DNA of 64,000 bases from Nonomuraea jabiensis (lineage in GTDB: Bacteria > Actinomycetota > Actinomycetes > Streptosporangiales > Streptosporangiaceae). Where the stretch lies: positions 13,109,117 to 13,173,116 of the forward strand of contig NZ_JACHMB010000001.1 of the NCBI RefSeq assembly GCF_014204795.1. The letters are read 5' to 3'. The first letter of the stretch is position 1. Each line of letters begins with the position of its first letter. Under the pieces are notes generated by a model. That model made no database searches and was not told where the DNA came from. It saw only the letters and a list, made by a program, of their open reading frames with translations. Positions 50,691-60,783 of the stretch are shown here, piece after piece. The translations under genes were made by a program, and so were the position numbers.

Positions 50691-52601
50691 CTAGACCACC
50701 GTAAGAGGAAGGAGTTTCCGCCCCGTGGGACCGATCTGAATTTCCGTGCCCATCGTCGGGCAGACGCCGCAGTCGTAGCAAGGAGTCCAGCGGCAGTCTT
50801 CGACCTCGCCGCCGGAAATGGCCTCCTGCCAGTCCTGCCAGAGCCACTCGCGGTCGAGCCCGGCGTCGAGGTGGTCCCACGGCAGGACCTCGTTCTCCGC
50901 CCGCTCGCGCGTGGTGTACCAGTCGACGTCGACGCCCGCCTTCTCGGCGGCCGCCATCCAGCGCTCGTAGGAGAAGTGCTCGCTCCAGCCGTCGAACCTG
51001 CCGCCGTCCTCCCAGACGGCGCGGATCACGGCGCCGACCCGGCGGTCGCCGCGCGAGAGCAGGCCCTCCACGATCGAGGGCTTGCCGTCGTGGTAGCGGA
51101 AGCCGATGGATCTGCCGTACTGCTTGTCGCCTCTGAGCGAGTCGCGCAGCGCCTTGAGCCGTCGGTCGACCGTCTCGTGGTCGGCCTGCCCGGCCCACTG
51201 GAACGGCGTGTGCGGCTTGGGCACGAAGCCGCCGATGGAGACCGTGCAGCGGATGTCGCGGCTGCCGGTCGCCTCGCGGCCCGCCTGGATGACCTTCTTG
51301 GCCAGGTCGGCGATGCCCAGGACGTCCTCGTCCTGCTCGGTGGGCAGGCCGCACATGAAGTAGAGCTTGACCTGCCGCCACCCCTGCGAGTAGGCCGTGG
51401 TGACGGTGCGGATCAGGTCTTCCTCGGTGACCATCTTGTTGATCACCTTGCGCATGCGCTCGGAGCCGCCCTCCGGCGCGAACGTCAGGCCGGAGCGCCT
51501 GCCGTTCCTGGAGAACTCGTTGGCCAGGTCGATGTTGAACGCGTCGACCCTGGTGGACGGCAGCGAGAGCGAGGTGTTGGTGCCCTCGTAGCGGTCGGCC
51601 AGGCCCTTGGCGACGTCGCCGATCTCGGAGTGGTCGGCCGACGACAGCGACAGCAGACCGACCTCGTTGAAGCCGGACTCCTTGATGCCGTTCTCGACCA
51701 TCGCCCCGATCGTCGTGATCGAGCGCTCCCGCACCGGGCGCGTGATCATGCCCGCCTGGCAGAACCTGCAGCCGCGGGTGCAGCCGCGGAAGATCTCCAC
51801 GCTGAACCGCTCGTGCACGGTCTCGGCCAGCGGGACCAGCGGCTTCTTCGGGTAGGGCCACTCGTCGAGGTCCATCACGGTGTGCTTGTGCACCCGCCAC
51901 GGCACGTCGGCCCTATTGGGGGCGACGCGCTTGATGCGACCGTCCGGGTGGTAGTCCACATCGTAAAATTTCGGGACATATACCCCGCCGGACTCGGCGA
52001 GCCGCATGAGCAGCTCGTCCCGCCCGCCGGGCTTGCCCTCGGCCTTCCACTCACGGATGACCTCGGAGATGGCGATGGAGATCTGCTCTCCGTCGCCGAG
52101 CACGGCCGCGTCGAGGAAGTCGGCGATCGGCTCCGGGTTGAAGGCCGCGTGGCCGCCGGCGAGCACGATCGGGTCGTCCTCACCCCGGTCCACGGCCATC
52201 AGCGGGATGCCCGCCAGATCGAGCGCGTTGAGCATGTTGGTGTAGCCCAGCTCGGTCGAGAACGAGACGCCGAGCACGTCGAAGGCGCGCACCGGCCGGT
52301 GCGCGTCGACGGTGAACTGCGGGACGCCCTCGGCCCGCATGAGCGCCTCGAGATCCGGCCACACCGCGTAGGTGCGCTCGGCCAGCGTGCCGGGCAGCTC
52401 GTTGAGGATCTCGTAGAGGATCGCCACACCCTGGTTGGGCAGCCCGACCTCATAGGCGTCCGGGTACATCAGCGCCCACCGCACGTCGGCGGAGTCCCAG
52501 TCCTTGACGGTCGAGTTGAGCTCACCCCCGACATACTGGATGGGCTTCTGCACCTTCGGCAGCAGCGCTTCCAGGCGGGGGAATACCGACTCGACAGACA
52601 T
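50691..52601 (-). CDS. B12-binding radical SAM protein (TIGR03960 family)
   Basis: A 636-residue protein with an N-terminal cobalamin-binding-like domain (RWALMYPDAYEVGLPNQGVA, VLAGGHAAFNPEPIADF), the radical SAM cluster motif CTRGCRFCQAG (CxxxCxxC), and GLTFAPEGGSERMR and MCGLPTEQDEDVLGIADLA. The C-terminus has CRWTPCYDCGVCPTMG, a further cysteine set. It is always paired with the DUF2344 gene; role unknown, sometimes suggested to be in RNA or ribosomal modification. It is the first gene of the pair. Confidence 0.9.
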   Translation of the reverse strand: MSVESVFPRLEALLPKVQKPIQYVGGELNSTVKDWDSADVRWALMYPDAYEVGLPNQGVAILYEILNELPGTLAERTYAVWPDLEALMRAEGVPQFTVDAHRPVRAFDVLGVSFSTELGYTNMLNALDLAGIPLMAVDRGEDDPIVLAGGHAAFNPEPIADFLDAAVLGDGEQISIAISEVIREWKAEGKPGGRDELLMRLAESGGVYVPKFYDVDYHPDGRIKRVAPNRADVPWRVHKHTVMDLDEWPYPKKPLVPLAETVHERFSVEIFRGCTRGCRFCQAGMITRPVRERSITTIGAMVENGIKESGFNEVGLLSLSSADHSEIGDVAKGLADRYEGTNTSLSLPSTRVDAFNIDLANEFSRNGRRSGLTFAPEGGSERMRKVINKMVTEEDLIRTVTTAYSQGWRQVKLYFMCGLPTEQDEDVLGIADLAKKVIQAGREATGSRDIRCTVSIGGFVPKPHTPFQWAGQADHETVDRRLKALRDSLRGDKQYGRSIGFRYHDGKPSIVEGLLSRGDRRVGAVIRAVWEDGGRFDGWSEHFSYERWMAAAEKAGVDVDWYTTRERAENEVLPWDHLDAGLDREWLWQDWQEAISGGEVEDCRWTPCYDCGVCPTMGTEIQIGPTGRKLLPLTVV

Positions 52602-52621
52602 ACGGTCAAGCGTAGCGGCGC

Positions 52622-52801
52622 TCAGACGGTGGCAGGTCCAGGGATGTCGATGTCGTTTCCGCTGAGCACCAGGAGGTGGTGCCCCTCGTAGCAGGTCAGC
52701 TCGACCGCGATCACGCCGCTCGCCAGGTTGTGCACGCCGACGACGTGGCTCGCGGGCAGCAGGAAGCGATCCTCGCACTCATCGCAATAAGCCAAGAACA
52801 T
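52622..52801 (-). CDS. small cysteine-containing protein
   Basis: A 59-residue protein starting MFLAYCDECEDRFLLPASHV and ending DIDIPGPATV, with CDEC, a later Cys (VELTCYEGH) and His-His. It may bind one zinc. It lies 4 bases beyond the rodA stop and 20 bases before the radical SAM gene, so it could bridge the two operons. Conserved small proteins of this kind occur in related actinobacteria without a known role. Confidence 0.6.
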   Translation of the reverse strand: MFLAYCDECEDRFLLPASHVVGVHNLASGVIAVELTCYEGHHLLVLSGNDIDIPGPATV

Positions 52802-52805
52802 ATCT

Positions 52806-53972
52806 CTAATTAAACGACTGTCTTCGCACTCTGATGGCTTGGAGAAGCCCAATCGCAATGAGATTCGCGAACGTGGCCGTACCGCCATACGACACGAACG
52901 GCAGCGGCAGCCCCGTGATCGGCATGATCCCGATCGTCATGCCCACATTGATGAACGTCTGGAACGCGAACCAGCACACGATCGTGCCCGCGACCAGCGT
53001 CCCGAACCTGTCGTCGCACTGCCTGGCGATCTTCAGCCCGCGCAGCAGCACCACCCCGAGCAGCAGCACCACCGTGACCGACCCGAGGAACCCGAACTCC
53101 TCCCCCGCCACCGTGAAGATGAAGTCGGTGTGCTGCTCGGGCACGAACCGCCCGGTCGTCTGCCCGCCGCCCAGCAGCCCCTTGCCCAGGAGCTGCCCGG
53201 AGCCGATCGCGATCATCGACTGCGTGCTGTTGTAGCCCACTCCGCGCGGATCGACGCTCGGATCGACGAACGCCGTGAACCGAGCCACCTGGTACGGCTC
53301 GAGCAGCTGGAAGTAGAACACCGAGAACACCCCGGCGACCGCCACCAGCGTCAGCGCCGCGATCCACCGCTTGCGCACCCCCGCGACGATCAGCCCGGCG
53401 GCCGTGATCACCGCCAGCACCAGCGCCGTCCCGAGGTCCGGCTGGAGCATCACCAGCCCCATCGTGACCCCCGAGGCGAGGAGCGCCAGCCATATGTCCA
53501 GCCCGCGCGGCCGATCACTGCCCTCGGCCGGCTGCGCGAGCAGCATCGCGATGATCAGCAGCAGCCCGACCTTGGCGAACTCCGACGGCTGCACCGCGAA
53601 CCCGCCGCCGAGCAGGATCCACGAGTGCGACCCGTTGATCGTCGCGCCCAGCGGCGTGATGACCAGCCCCAGCCCTATCAGCGACACCAGGAACACCAGC
53701 GGCGCGTACGCCCGCATCGCGCGATGGTCGACGGTCGCCACGATCGCGCACAGGACGATCCCGATCATCTCATTGAAAATGTGCTTCTTCACCAGCCCCG
53801 TCGAGCCCGGGGCCCAGGTCCTGGTGGACGACCAGACGAGCAGCGTACCGATCACGCACAGCCCGGCCACCGCGACCAGCATCAGGCCATCCAGCCTGCG
53901 CACCGTCGAGTTCTCACCGGCGACTCGGCGCAACAGCGACGGCCGCCGGCCGGCCACCGTCCGATCGATCAC
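52806..53972 (-). CDS. rodA: peptidoglycan glycosyltransferase RodA (SEDS family)
   Basis: A 388-residue SEDS protein with ten predicted helices. Signatures: FAVQPSEFAKVGLLL, LMLQPDLGTALVLA (with the catalytic-type Asp), SGQLLGKGLLGGGQTTGRFVPEQHTDFIF and GLPLPFVSYGGTA. It polymerises glycan strands for side-wall or tip growth with the class B PBP encoded upstream. GTG 53972 follows GGAGG by 7 bases and overlaps the stop of the 173-codon open frame by GTGA. Confidence 0.92.
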   Translation of the reverse strand: MIDRTVAGRRPSLLRRVAGENSTVRRLDGLMLVAVAGLCVIGTLLVWSSTRTWAPGSTGLVKKHIFNEMIGIVLCAIVATVDHRAMRAYAPLVFLVSLIGLGLVITPLGATINGSHSWILLGGGFAVQPSEFAKVGLLLIIAMLLAQPAEGSDRPRGLDIWLALLASGVTMGLVMLQPDLGTALVLAVITAAGLIVAGVRKRWIAALTLVAVAGVFSVFYFQLLEPYQVARFTAFVDPSVDPRGVGYNSTQSMIAIGSGQLLGKGLLGGGQTTGRFVPEQHTDFIFTVAGEEFGFLGSVTVVLLLGVVLLRGLKIARQCDDRFGTLVAGTIVCWFAFQTFINVGMTIGIMPITGLPLPFVSYGGTATFANLIAIGLLQAIRVRRQSFN

Positions 53973-54490
53973 CTCCGCACCTCCATCCCGGCGACCATCC
54001 ACCCGACCAGACAGCCGATCACCCACCCAGCCGCACAGCCGACCACCCACCCGGCCACGCGCCGCCCGCCGCTCCCCCATCCGCGAACACGCCGCCTCAC
54101 CCCCCGAGGACCGGCCCAGCCGCTCAAACCCGCCTCACGCACACCCGTCCCACAGCCGGGACCACAGGAACCGCCACCAGGACCGCCAGCACCGCACGTA
54201 CCACCGCCAGGACCGACAGCCACCGAGCCGCCGGCACCCCGTGCGCCACCGCTAGAACCGCCAGCCACCGATCCACCACCACATGGGCCACCGCCAGAAC
54301 TGGCAGCCACCGCCCCACCACAGAGACCGGCACCAGAACCGACAGCCATCAACCCGCCGGCACCAGCGACACCCGTAGCACCGGCGGCAACGGTGGCGGT
54401 GGCGGTGGAACCAGCGGCAGCCCCGCACTCACCCTCACAGGCGCCGCCCGCCCGACCGCCCCCACCCGGCTCCAGGCTCCGGGCGCTCAC
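53969..54490 (-). CDS. Gly-rich open frame between mrdA and rodA
   Basis: A 173-codon frame linked to both neighbours by GTGA overlaps: its GTG (54488-54490) overlaps the mrdA stop and its TGA (53969-53971) the rodA start. The product is about 40% Gly, with imperfect repeats such as GGSVAGGSSGGARGAGGSVA, several Cys, and a hydrophobic end GWVVGCAAGWVIGCLVGWMV, EVRR last. Codons end in T far more than in neighbours (GGT, GCT, TCT), so it does not look like a normal gene of this genome. It may be a repeat expansion kept open to preserve translational coupling. Existence of a protein is uncertain. Confidence 0.4.
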   Translation of the reverse strand: MSARSLEPGGGGRAGGACEGECGAAAGSTATATVAAGATGVAGAGGLMAVGSGAGLCGGAVAASSGGGPCGGGSVAGGSSGGARGAGGSVAVGPGGGTCGAGGPGGGSCGPGCGTGVREAGLSGWAGPRGVRRRVRGWGSGGRRVAGWVVGCAAGWVIGCLVGWMVAGMEVRR

Positions 54491-56532
54491 CCTCCGGCCA
54501 CCGTTCCGTCAGGCGAGAAGCGCGGCAACCTCGTCGTGAGCTTCCCACCGGGCACGGCGGGCGGCCGCTTGATGCCGTAGATCCCTTCGTAGATCTCCCG
54601 CACGGCAGGCGCCGCCGTCTGTGCACCCATGCCACCCTGCGAGACCATGACCACGACCACGTACTGCGGATTCTTCGTGGGCGCGAATGACGCGAACCAC
54701 GAGGTGTCCTGCTTGCCCCAGACCTCCGCCGTGCCGGTCTTGCCGCCGATGCGCACCTTGTCCATCGGGAACCCGGCGAAGGCCCCCGCCGCGGTGCCGT
54801 CCGAGGGGACCTGGCTCAGCGCGTTCTTGATGTAGAGCCGTTCCTTCTCGCTGATCGGCAGCTTGCCCACGACCGGCACCGGGATGGTCCTGACGACCGT
54901 GCCGTCAGGCCGCACCTGCGCCCACCCGATGCGCGGGCTGCGGACCTTCCCGTCGCTCACCAGCGCCATGTACGCCCGCGCGAGCTGCATCGGCGTCACC
55001 AGCACGTCGCCCTGGCCGATGGAGAAGTTGGCCGAGTCGCCCGGCCGCAGCAGGAACCCCTCGGTGCAGTTCTCCAGCGCGAGCCGTTTGAGGAAGTCGG
55101 CCCGCGCCCGATCCTTGACCTCCGGATATCCCTTGCGCGACCGCTCGCAGGTCACGGCGTTGGTGCGGTTCCACAGGTCCTTCTTCCACGCCCGGTCGGG
55201 AATGCGCCCGGCGGACTCGCCCGGCAGGTCCACCCCGGTCGGGCTGCCGAACCCGAACGCCCTGGCCGTGTTGGCGAAGATCTCCTTGGCGGCCTTCTTC
55301 GGGTTGCGCCCGCCGTCCTTCAGGTACTGCTCGTACGCGGCTTTGTAGAAGATCGTGTCGCACGACTTGACCAGCGCGGTGTGCAGGCTGAGATCGCCGA
55401 GCGAAACGCCGCGGAAGTTGCTGAACGCCCGGTCGCCGACCATGTAGGAGCCGGGGCATCCGTACGTACCGTTCAGCGGGTATCCGGACCGCAGCATCGC
55501 CGACACCGACGAGATCTTGAACGTCGAACCCGGCGCGAACTGGCCGTTGATCGCCCGGGACACGAGCGGCTTGCCGGATTTCTCCGACAACAGCCACTGA
55601 TACCCGCGCGTCGAGATCCCGCCCGCCCAGACCGCCGGGTCGTATCCGGGAGCGCTGGCCAGCGCCACCACTCGTCCCGTACGCGCGTCGAGCACCACCC
55701 CCGCGCCGCCGTCGGCCGCCGGCGCGGACTTCATCGCCTTCTCCAGCGCCCGCTCCACCACGGACTGCACCCGCGAGTCGATGCTGGTCACCAGGTGGTC
55801 GCCGGGAATCGGGGTGATCTGCTCCTCGACGCCGAGCGCCTTGCCCATCCTGTCGACCTGCACCCTGCGCAGCCCCGACTTGCCGCGCAACGCCTCGTCG
55901 TAGACGTACTCGAGCCCGTCACGCCCCGCCAGGTCCACCCCGGAGAAGCTGGCCTTCAGGCCTTCGCGCTTCTCCAGCTCGGCCTCGGTGACCGGCTGCA
56001 GGTAGCCGAGCATCTGCGCCCCGTCGCGCCCGCCGGGGTACTGCCTGACGGAGTGGATCTCCGCCGTCACCCCGGGGAACTCCTCCTGTCGTTCGAGGAT
56101 CTGCAGCGCCTCCCGGGTGTCCACCTTCTCGTCGAGCGGAACCGGCTGGTACGGCGACCCGGTCCAGCAGGGCTTGGAGACCCCCGGCCCGCACGGCGTG
56201 ATGCGCTGCTGCAGATCGGCGACCGGCCGGCCGAGCACCGCCGACAGCTTGCTCAGCACCTTGAGCCCGCCGTCCTGCATCCTGGTCAGCCTGGTCCGGT
56301 CCACGGACACGACCAACGCGGTCTTGTTGCGCACCAACGGCCGCCCGTGCGCGTCGAGGATCTGCCCCCGCACGGCGGGCACGATCACGGCCCGTGTCCT
56401 GGTCTCCGTCGCCCGCGTCACGAACTCGTTCCCGCGCACCACCTGCACCTGCCACAGGCGCACGGCCAGTACGACGAGCAACGTCACCACGAGCACCTGC
56501 ACCACCAGCAGCCTGGCCCGCATCCGCATCAT
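54487..56532 (-). CDS. mrdA: penicillin-binding protein 2 (class B transpeptidase)
   Basis: A 681-residue PBP2. One N-terminal helix (LLVVQVLVVTLLVVLAVRLW), a PBP dimerisation domain (RGQILDAHGRPLVRNKTALV), and the transpeptidase with the three active-site motifs STFK (in FAPGSTFKISS), SCD (VKSCDTIFYKA) and KTGT (GGKTGTAEVWG). It crosslinks the glycan made by RodA. Its start overlaps mreD by ATGA. A second ATG at 56529 is possible. Confidence 0.95.
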   Translation of the reverse strand: MMRMRARLLVVQVLVVTLLVVLAVRLWQVQVVRGNEFVTRATETRTRAVIVPAVRGQILDAHGRPLVRNKTALVVSVDRTRLTRMQDGGLKVLSKLSAVLGRPVADLQQRITPCGPGVSKPCWTGSPYQPVPLDEKVDTREALQILERQEEFPGVTAEIHSVRQYPGGRDGAQMLGYLQPVTEAELEKREGLKASFSGVDLAGRDGLEYVYDEALRGKSGLRRVQVDRMGKALGVEEQITPIPGDHLVTSIDSRVQSVVERALEKAMKSAPAADGGAGVVLDARTGRVVALASAPGYDPAVWAGGISTRGYQWLLSEKSGKPLVSRAINGQFAPGSTFKISSVSAMLRSGYPLNGTYGCPGSYMVGDRAFSNFRGVSLGDLSLHTALVKSCDTIFYKAAYEQYLKDGGRNPKKAAKEIFANTARAFGFGSPTGVDLPGESAGRIPDRAWKKDLWNRTNAVTCERSRKGYPEVKDRARADFLKRLALENCTEGFLLRPGDSANFSIGQGDVLVTPMQLARAYMALVSDGKVRSPRIGWAQVRPDGTVVRTIPVPVVGKLPISEKERLYIKNALSQVPSDGTAAGAFAGFPMDKVRIGGKTGTAEVWGKQDTSWFASFAPTKNPQYVVVVMVSQGGMGAQTAAPAVREIYEGIYGIKRPPAVPGGKLTTRLPRFSPDGTVAGG

Positions 56533-56993
56533 GTCGAGAACCTCGCCTCCCTGCCCCGTGTGGTCAGCCAGATCACGATGGGGGACACGACCAGCGTGTA
56601 GACGATGGTGACGGGCACCTGCTCGGTCAGCGTGGAGATCGTCACCCGGGGATCGGCGATCAGCCCGCTCACGACCGCCGCCAGCAGCGGGGCCATCAGC
56701 ACGCACAACACCACGGTCGTGACCGGCCCGCCCGCACCACGCCCGGCCACGTAACCGACGAGCGCCAGCACGAACGCGTACTGCCCCACGAGGTGCGCGG
56801 TCGGCGGCATGACATCGACGAGCAGCCCGGCGCTGAACCCGAGCACCGCCCCGGACGCCGCGCCCCGCCCCAACGCCGCCCCGATCACGGCCAGCAGCAC
56901 CAGGTCGGGCGAGCCCCCGGCCGGCAGGGGAAATCGGTTGACCAACATGACCTGCGCCAGCAAGGCCAACAACACGGACAACCCGCCGATCAC
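56529..56993 (-). CDS. mreD: rod shape-determining protein MreD
   Basis: A 154-residue membrane protein with five helices, starting VIGGLSVLLALLAQVMLVNR, then SPDLVLLAVIGAALGRGAAS, GAVLGFSAGLLVDVMPP, QYAFVLALVGYVAGR. MreD is poorly conserved but position between mreC and mrdA and the helix pattern settle it. GTG 56993 overlaps the stop of the 309-codon open frame by GTGA. Confidence 0.88.
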   Translation of the reverse strand: MIGGLSVLLALLAQVMLVNRFPLPAGGSPDLVLLAVIGAALGRGAASGAVLGFSAGLLVDVMPPTAHLVGQYAFVLALVGYVAGRGAGGPVTTVVLCVLMAPLLAAVVSGLIADPRVTISTLTEQVPVTIVYTLVVSPIVIWLTTRGREARFST

Positions 56994-57919
56994 CGCGCCC
57001 CCTCCCGGGAATCCCTCACAATCCGCCCCACCCCACACACCCGCCCCGCCTCCGACCCGCCGAACGGAGCCCGGCCAGGCCGTTCGAGCCGTTCCAGCGG
57101 ACCCAGCCACCGACGATTCAGCCCAACCGCCAGCGACGCCCACCGGCCGCCCCCCGCCGCTCTGGACCACGCCAGCGACCGACCACCGCCCACCACTCCG
57201 GCCCACACCAACGACCGGACCCGCGCCAGCGACCGAAGGCGTGCCGGCGACCGAAGCCCCCGTGAGCCCGACACCCTAGCCAGCGGCCTCACCGACTCCC
57301 ACCCCGGAACCGAGGCCGAGCCTCCGCGAGCCGCCCGCGGGCCGATCCACCCCGACGGCCGCCGCACCGGCCCCGCCCAGCCCCCGTCATACGCCGCCAC
57401 AAGCGCTCTCAGAGACCCGTAGCGCCACCCCGCGATGGAACGCTCCAGACGACCGCTGCCGCCCTGACAGGCACCCACACGCCCGCCCGTGCCCCATCTC
57501 ACCTCCGCACCCCCGCCAGCGCCGCACCATCGGCCCCCATGCCCGCCAGCACGCCGTGTCACGTCCACATGCCCGCCAGCACGCCGGGCCACATCCGCAC
57601 GCCTCCCGACACGCCAGGTCACATCCGCACGCCCGCCAGCGCCGCACCGCGAGCCCATCCACCCGTCAGCGCTACGCCGCATACCCAGACGCGCACGAGC
57701 ACCCCACAAGCCAAGACACCCGCCAGTACTGCGCCAAGCGCCCAGATATCGGCCAGCCCCATGCCCCGCAGCCAGACACGCGCCAGCACCGCCCCATGCG
57801 GTCGGATACGCGCCCGCACCCCACCCCACAACCAGACACCCCGCACCACTCCCCCGAGCGCCCGGATCACCATCCCCATGGATCGGCAGGCGCCGTGGAA
57901 CCGCCCGCCCCCCGATCAT
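56990..57919 (-). CDS. Gly/Arg-rich open frame between mreC and mreD
   Basis: A 309-codon frame whose ATG (57917-57919) overlaps the mreC stop by ATGA and whose TGA (56990-56992) overlaps the mreD start by GTGA. The product is rich in Gly, Arg, Ala and Trp, with 10-residue repeats in the middle (RADVTWRVGR, RADVARRAGG, HVDVTRRAGG) encoded by 30-bp DNA repeats. No domain or membrane helix is evident. In most actinobacteria mreC and mreD touch directly. As the open frame runs exactly from stop to start, it may be kept open for coupled translation, or be a true arginine-rich accessory protein. Uncertain. Confidence 0.4.
   Translation of the reverse strand: MIGGRAVPRRLPIHGDGDPGARGSGAGCLVVGWGAGAYPTAWGGAGACLAAGHGAGRYLGAWRSTGGCLGLWGARARLGMRRSADGWMGSRCGAGGRADVTWRVGRRADVARRAGGHVDVTRRAGGHGGRWCGAGGGAEVRWGTGGRVGACQGGSGRLERSIAGWRYGSLRALVAAYDGGWAGPVRRPSGWIGPRAARGGSASVPGWESVRPLARVSGSRGLRSPARLRSLARVRSLVWAGVVGGGRSLAWSRAAGGGRWASLAVGLNRRWLGPLERLERPGRAPFGGSEAGRVCGVGRIVRDSREGAR
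57539..57658. repeat. 30-bp tandem repeats inside the mreC-mreD open frame
   Basis: Four units of 30 bp, the first two beginning ATGCCCGCCAGCACGCCG (57539 and 57569), the others diverged (57599, 57629). The unit length is a multiple of 3, so copies can be gained or lost without closing the frame. Confidence 0.75.
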
Positions 57920-58808
57920 CGCGATCCCTCCGCGGCAGGCAGCGCCCTGGCGGGCAGCACCGCGTCACGCGGGTCCCGCTTCGGAGCCTCCACCACCACC
58001 CCGACCACATCCAGCGCCGACAGATCCGCATAAGGACGCGCGTACGCGATGCGGGTCAGCTCCCCCGGCGTCGACTCCACCCGCTCGATCACCCCGATGG
58101 GCACCCCGGGCACGTACGGGCTGCCGTTCTGCGAGCCGAAGCTGACGATCCGCGCGCCGCTGGTCAGCGGGGCCGTGGAGTCGAGGAGCCGGAACTGGAC
58201 GAGCCGCCCGTTCTCCCCCACCCCGTGCACCACGCCGATCTCCTTGCCACCCTCCAGCCGCGCCCCGACGGCCGAGGCCGGGTCGCTGAGGAGCACCACC
58301 GTCGAGCTGTGCGGGGAGGCGTTGATGACGCGCCCGACCAGACCTTCGCCGCTGAGCACGGTCATCTCCGTACGGATGCCGTCACTCGTGCCCGCGTCGA
58401 TCTGCACGGCGTCCTCGAAGCCCGGCAGCCCGCGCCGGGCGACCACGTTGGCCGGGACCACCTTGTATCCGCCGGTCCCCGACAGGCCGAGCAGTTGCTT
58501 GAGCTCCTTGGAGCGGGTCGCGTCGAGCTTGCTGGCGACCAGGCCGGCCCGCAGCTGGGCGTTCTCCGCTTTGAGAGCGTTGATGCGGTCCTGGGCGCCG
58601 GGCGCGTCCAGGAGGGCGCGGACGAACCCTCCGACAGGGCGCACCAGCCCCCCGCCGAACTGCTCCGCTGTGCCGAACACGTAAGCCGCCGCCGTTCGCA
58701 GCGGCCGCAGCGGCGAGCTGTCGCCAGTGCGATGGTCGACGGTCAGGATGATCAGGGCCGCCGTCAGCAGCCCGCCCAGGATCAGCCGCGCATGGCGAGA
58801 ATCTCTCA

Positions 58809-58809
<1 letters not shown>
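57916..58809 (-). CDS. mreC: rod shape-determining protein MreC
   Basis: A 297-residue protein with one N-terminal helix (LILGGLLTAALIILTVDH), a coiled coil (AQDRINALKAENAQLRAGLV) and two beta domains (VVARRGLPGFEDAVQIDAGT, DGIRTEMTVLSGEGLVGRV, STVVLLSDPASAVGARLEGG). It stimulates the PBP2/RodA pair. Its ATG shares one base with the mreB stop (TGATG). Confidence 0.93.
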
Positions 58810-59840
<1,031 letters not shown>

Positions 59841-60161
59841 GGGGAACGGAGCCCTCCGTAACGTCGTTCGCGAATGATTACGGATCGAATTCGAATCGTA
59901 ACGTGACGTACCCACCGATGGGCGCAATGAGCCCTCGCGCCCCACAAAAATCTCCAGCCCCTACCTCAACCGCAATTTTGCCCGGATTGCACCACAACAC
60001 CCAAAGGCTTGCTGGAACGATCCAAAACGCCCATCGGCCCGAGGCCTCACGTATCGACCCTGCCAACCGTACGCGGAAGCGCCGACAAAATCCCGTCCCC
60101 GCCTCGCCCACGAATCGGCCCCGCACACCAAGACCTCGCCACCCTACGGCAGGCGCCCGAC
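59841..60161 (-). promoter_or_regulatory. mreB upstream region with a 24-bp near-palindrome
   Basis: No gene is seen in these 320 bases, which include A/T-richer parts than the flanks. TTACG-GAT-CGAATTCG-AAT-CGTAA at 59878-59901 is a palindrome with one mismatched pair, 38 bases before the mreB start, followed on the minus strand by TAATCATT. GGAGGG lies 12 bases before the ATG. It is the best candidate for an operator controlling the elongation operon. Confidence 0.5.
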
Positions 60162-60200
60162 AAAAACGCGCGCCCGCGCAGCGACATGCTGCACGGGCGC
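60162..60200 (-). terminator. terminator after ndk
   Basis: A 13-bp stem with one G-U pair (60188-60200 with 60170-60182), 5-base loop, then GCGTTTTTG on the minus strand (60162-60166 are the T-tract complement). It lies 21 bases after the ndk stop. Confidence 0.85.
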
Positions 60201-60220
60201 GGATTGACGAGCCGAATCGC

Positions 60221-60631
60221 CTAGAAACGGTCAGGGAAGAAGATCTTGATCTCCCTGGCGGCGGACTCGGGCGAGTCGGAGCCGTGGACGACGTTCTCGC
60301 CGATCTCGAGTGCGTGGTCGCCGCGGATCGTGCCGGGGGCCGACTTGACCGGGTCGGTGGCGCCGGCCAGCGCGCGGAACGCCTCGACGGCGCGCGGGCC
60401 CTCGAGGACCATGGCGACGAGCGGCCCCGACGTGATGAACTCGACGAGCTCACCGAAGAACGGCCGCTCGGAGTGCTCGGCGTAGTGCGACTTGGCCGTG
60501 TCGGCGTCGAGGGTGCGCAGGTCCATCGCCACGACCTTGAGGCCCTTGCGCTCCACACGGGCGATCACGTCACCGATGAGGCCGCGCTTAACCCCGTCGG
60601 GCTTGATCAGGACAAGAGTGCGCTCGGACAC
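60221..60631 (-). CDS. ndk: nucleoside diphosphate kinase
   Basis: A 136-residue enzyme that balances nucleoside triphosphates. SERTLVLIKPDGVKRGLIGD, the tetramer-type Kpn loop, and the active-site His in RGDHALEIGENVVHGSDS (phospho-His followed by GSDS) are present. GTG 60631 has GGAGAACTCC upstream. Confidence 0.96.
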   Translation of the reverse strand: MSERTLVLIKPDGVKRGLIGDVIARVERKGLKVVAMDLRTLDADTAKSHYAEHSERPFFGELVEFITSGPLVAMVLEGPRAVEAFRALAGATDPVKSAPGTIRGDHALEIGENVVHGSDSPESAAREIKIFFPDRF

Positions 60632-60783
60632 TTGGAGTTCTCCTTCGAACAGAATGAGGATCGCGGTCACGGGCGCCCGGCCCGGCCGCGGAATGCTTCG
60701 CGAGGGACGGGCCCACGCGTCGCCGTGGCTTGGGCCTCAGCTTACCGTCCCGCGCCCCCACCCTCGTTTCCTACGAAACGGCG

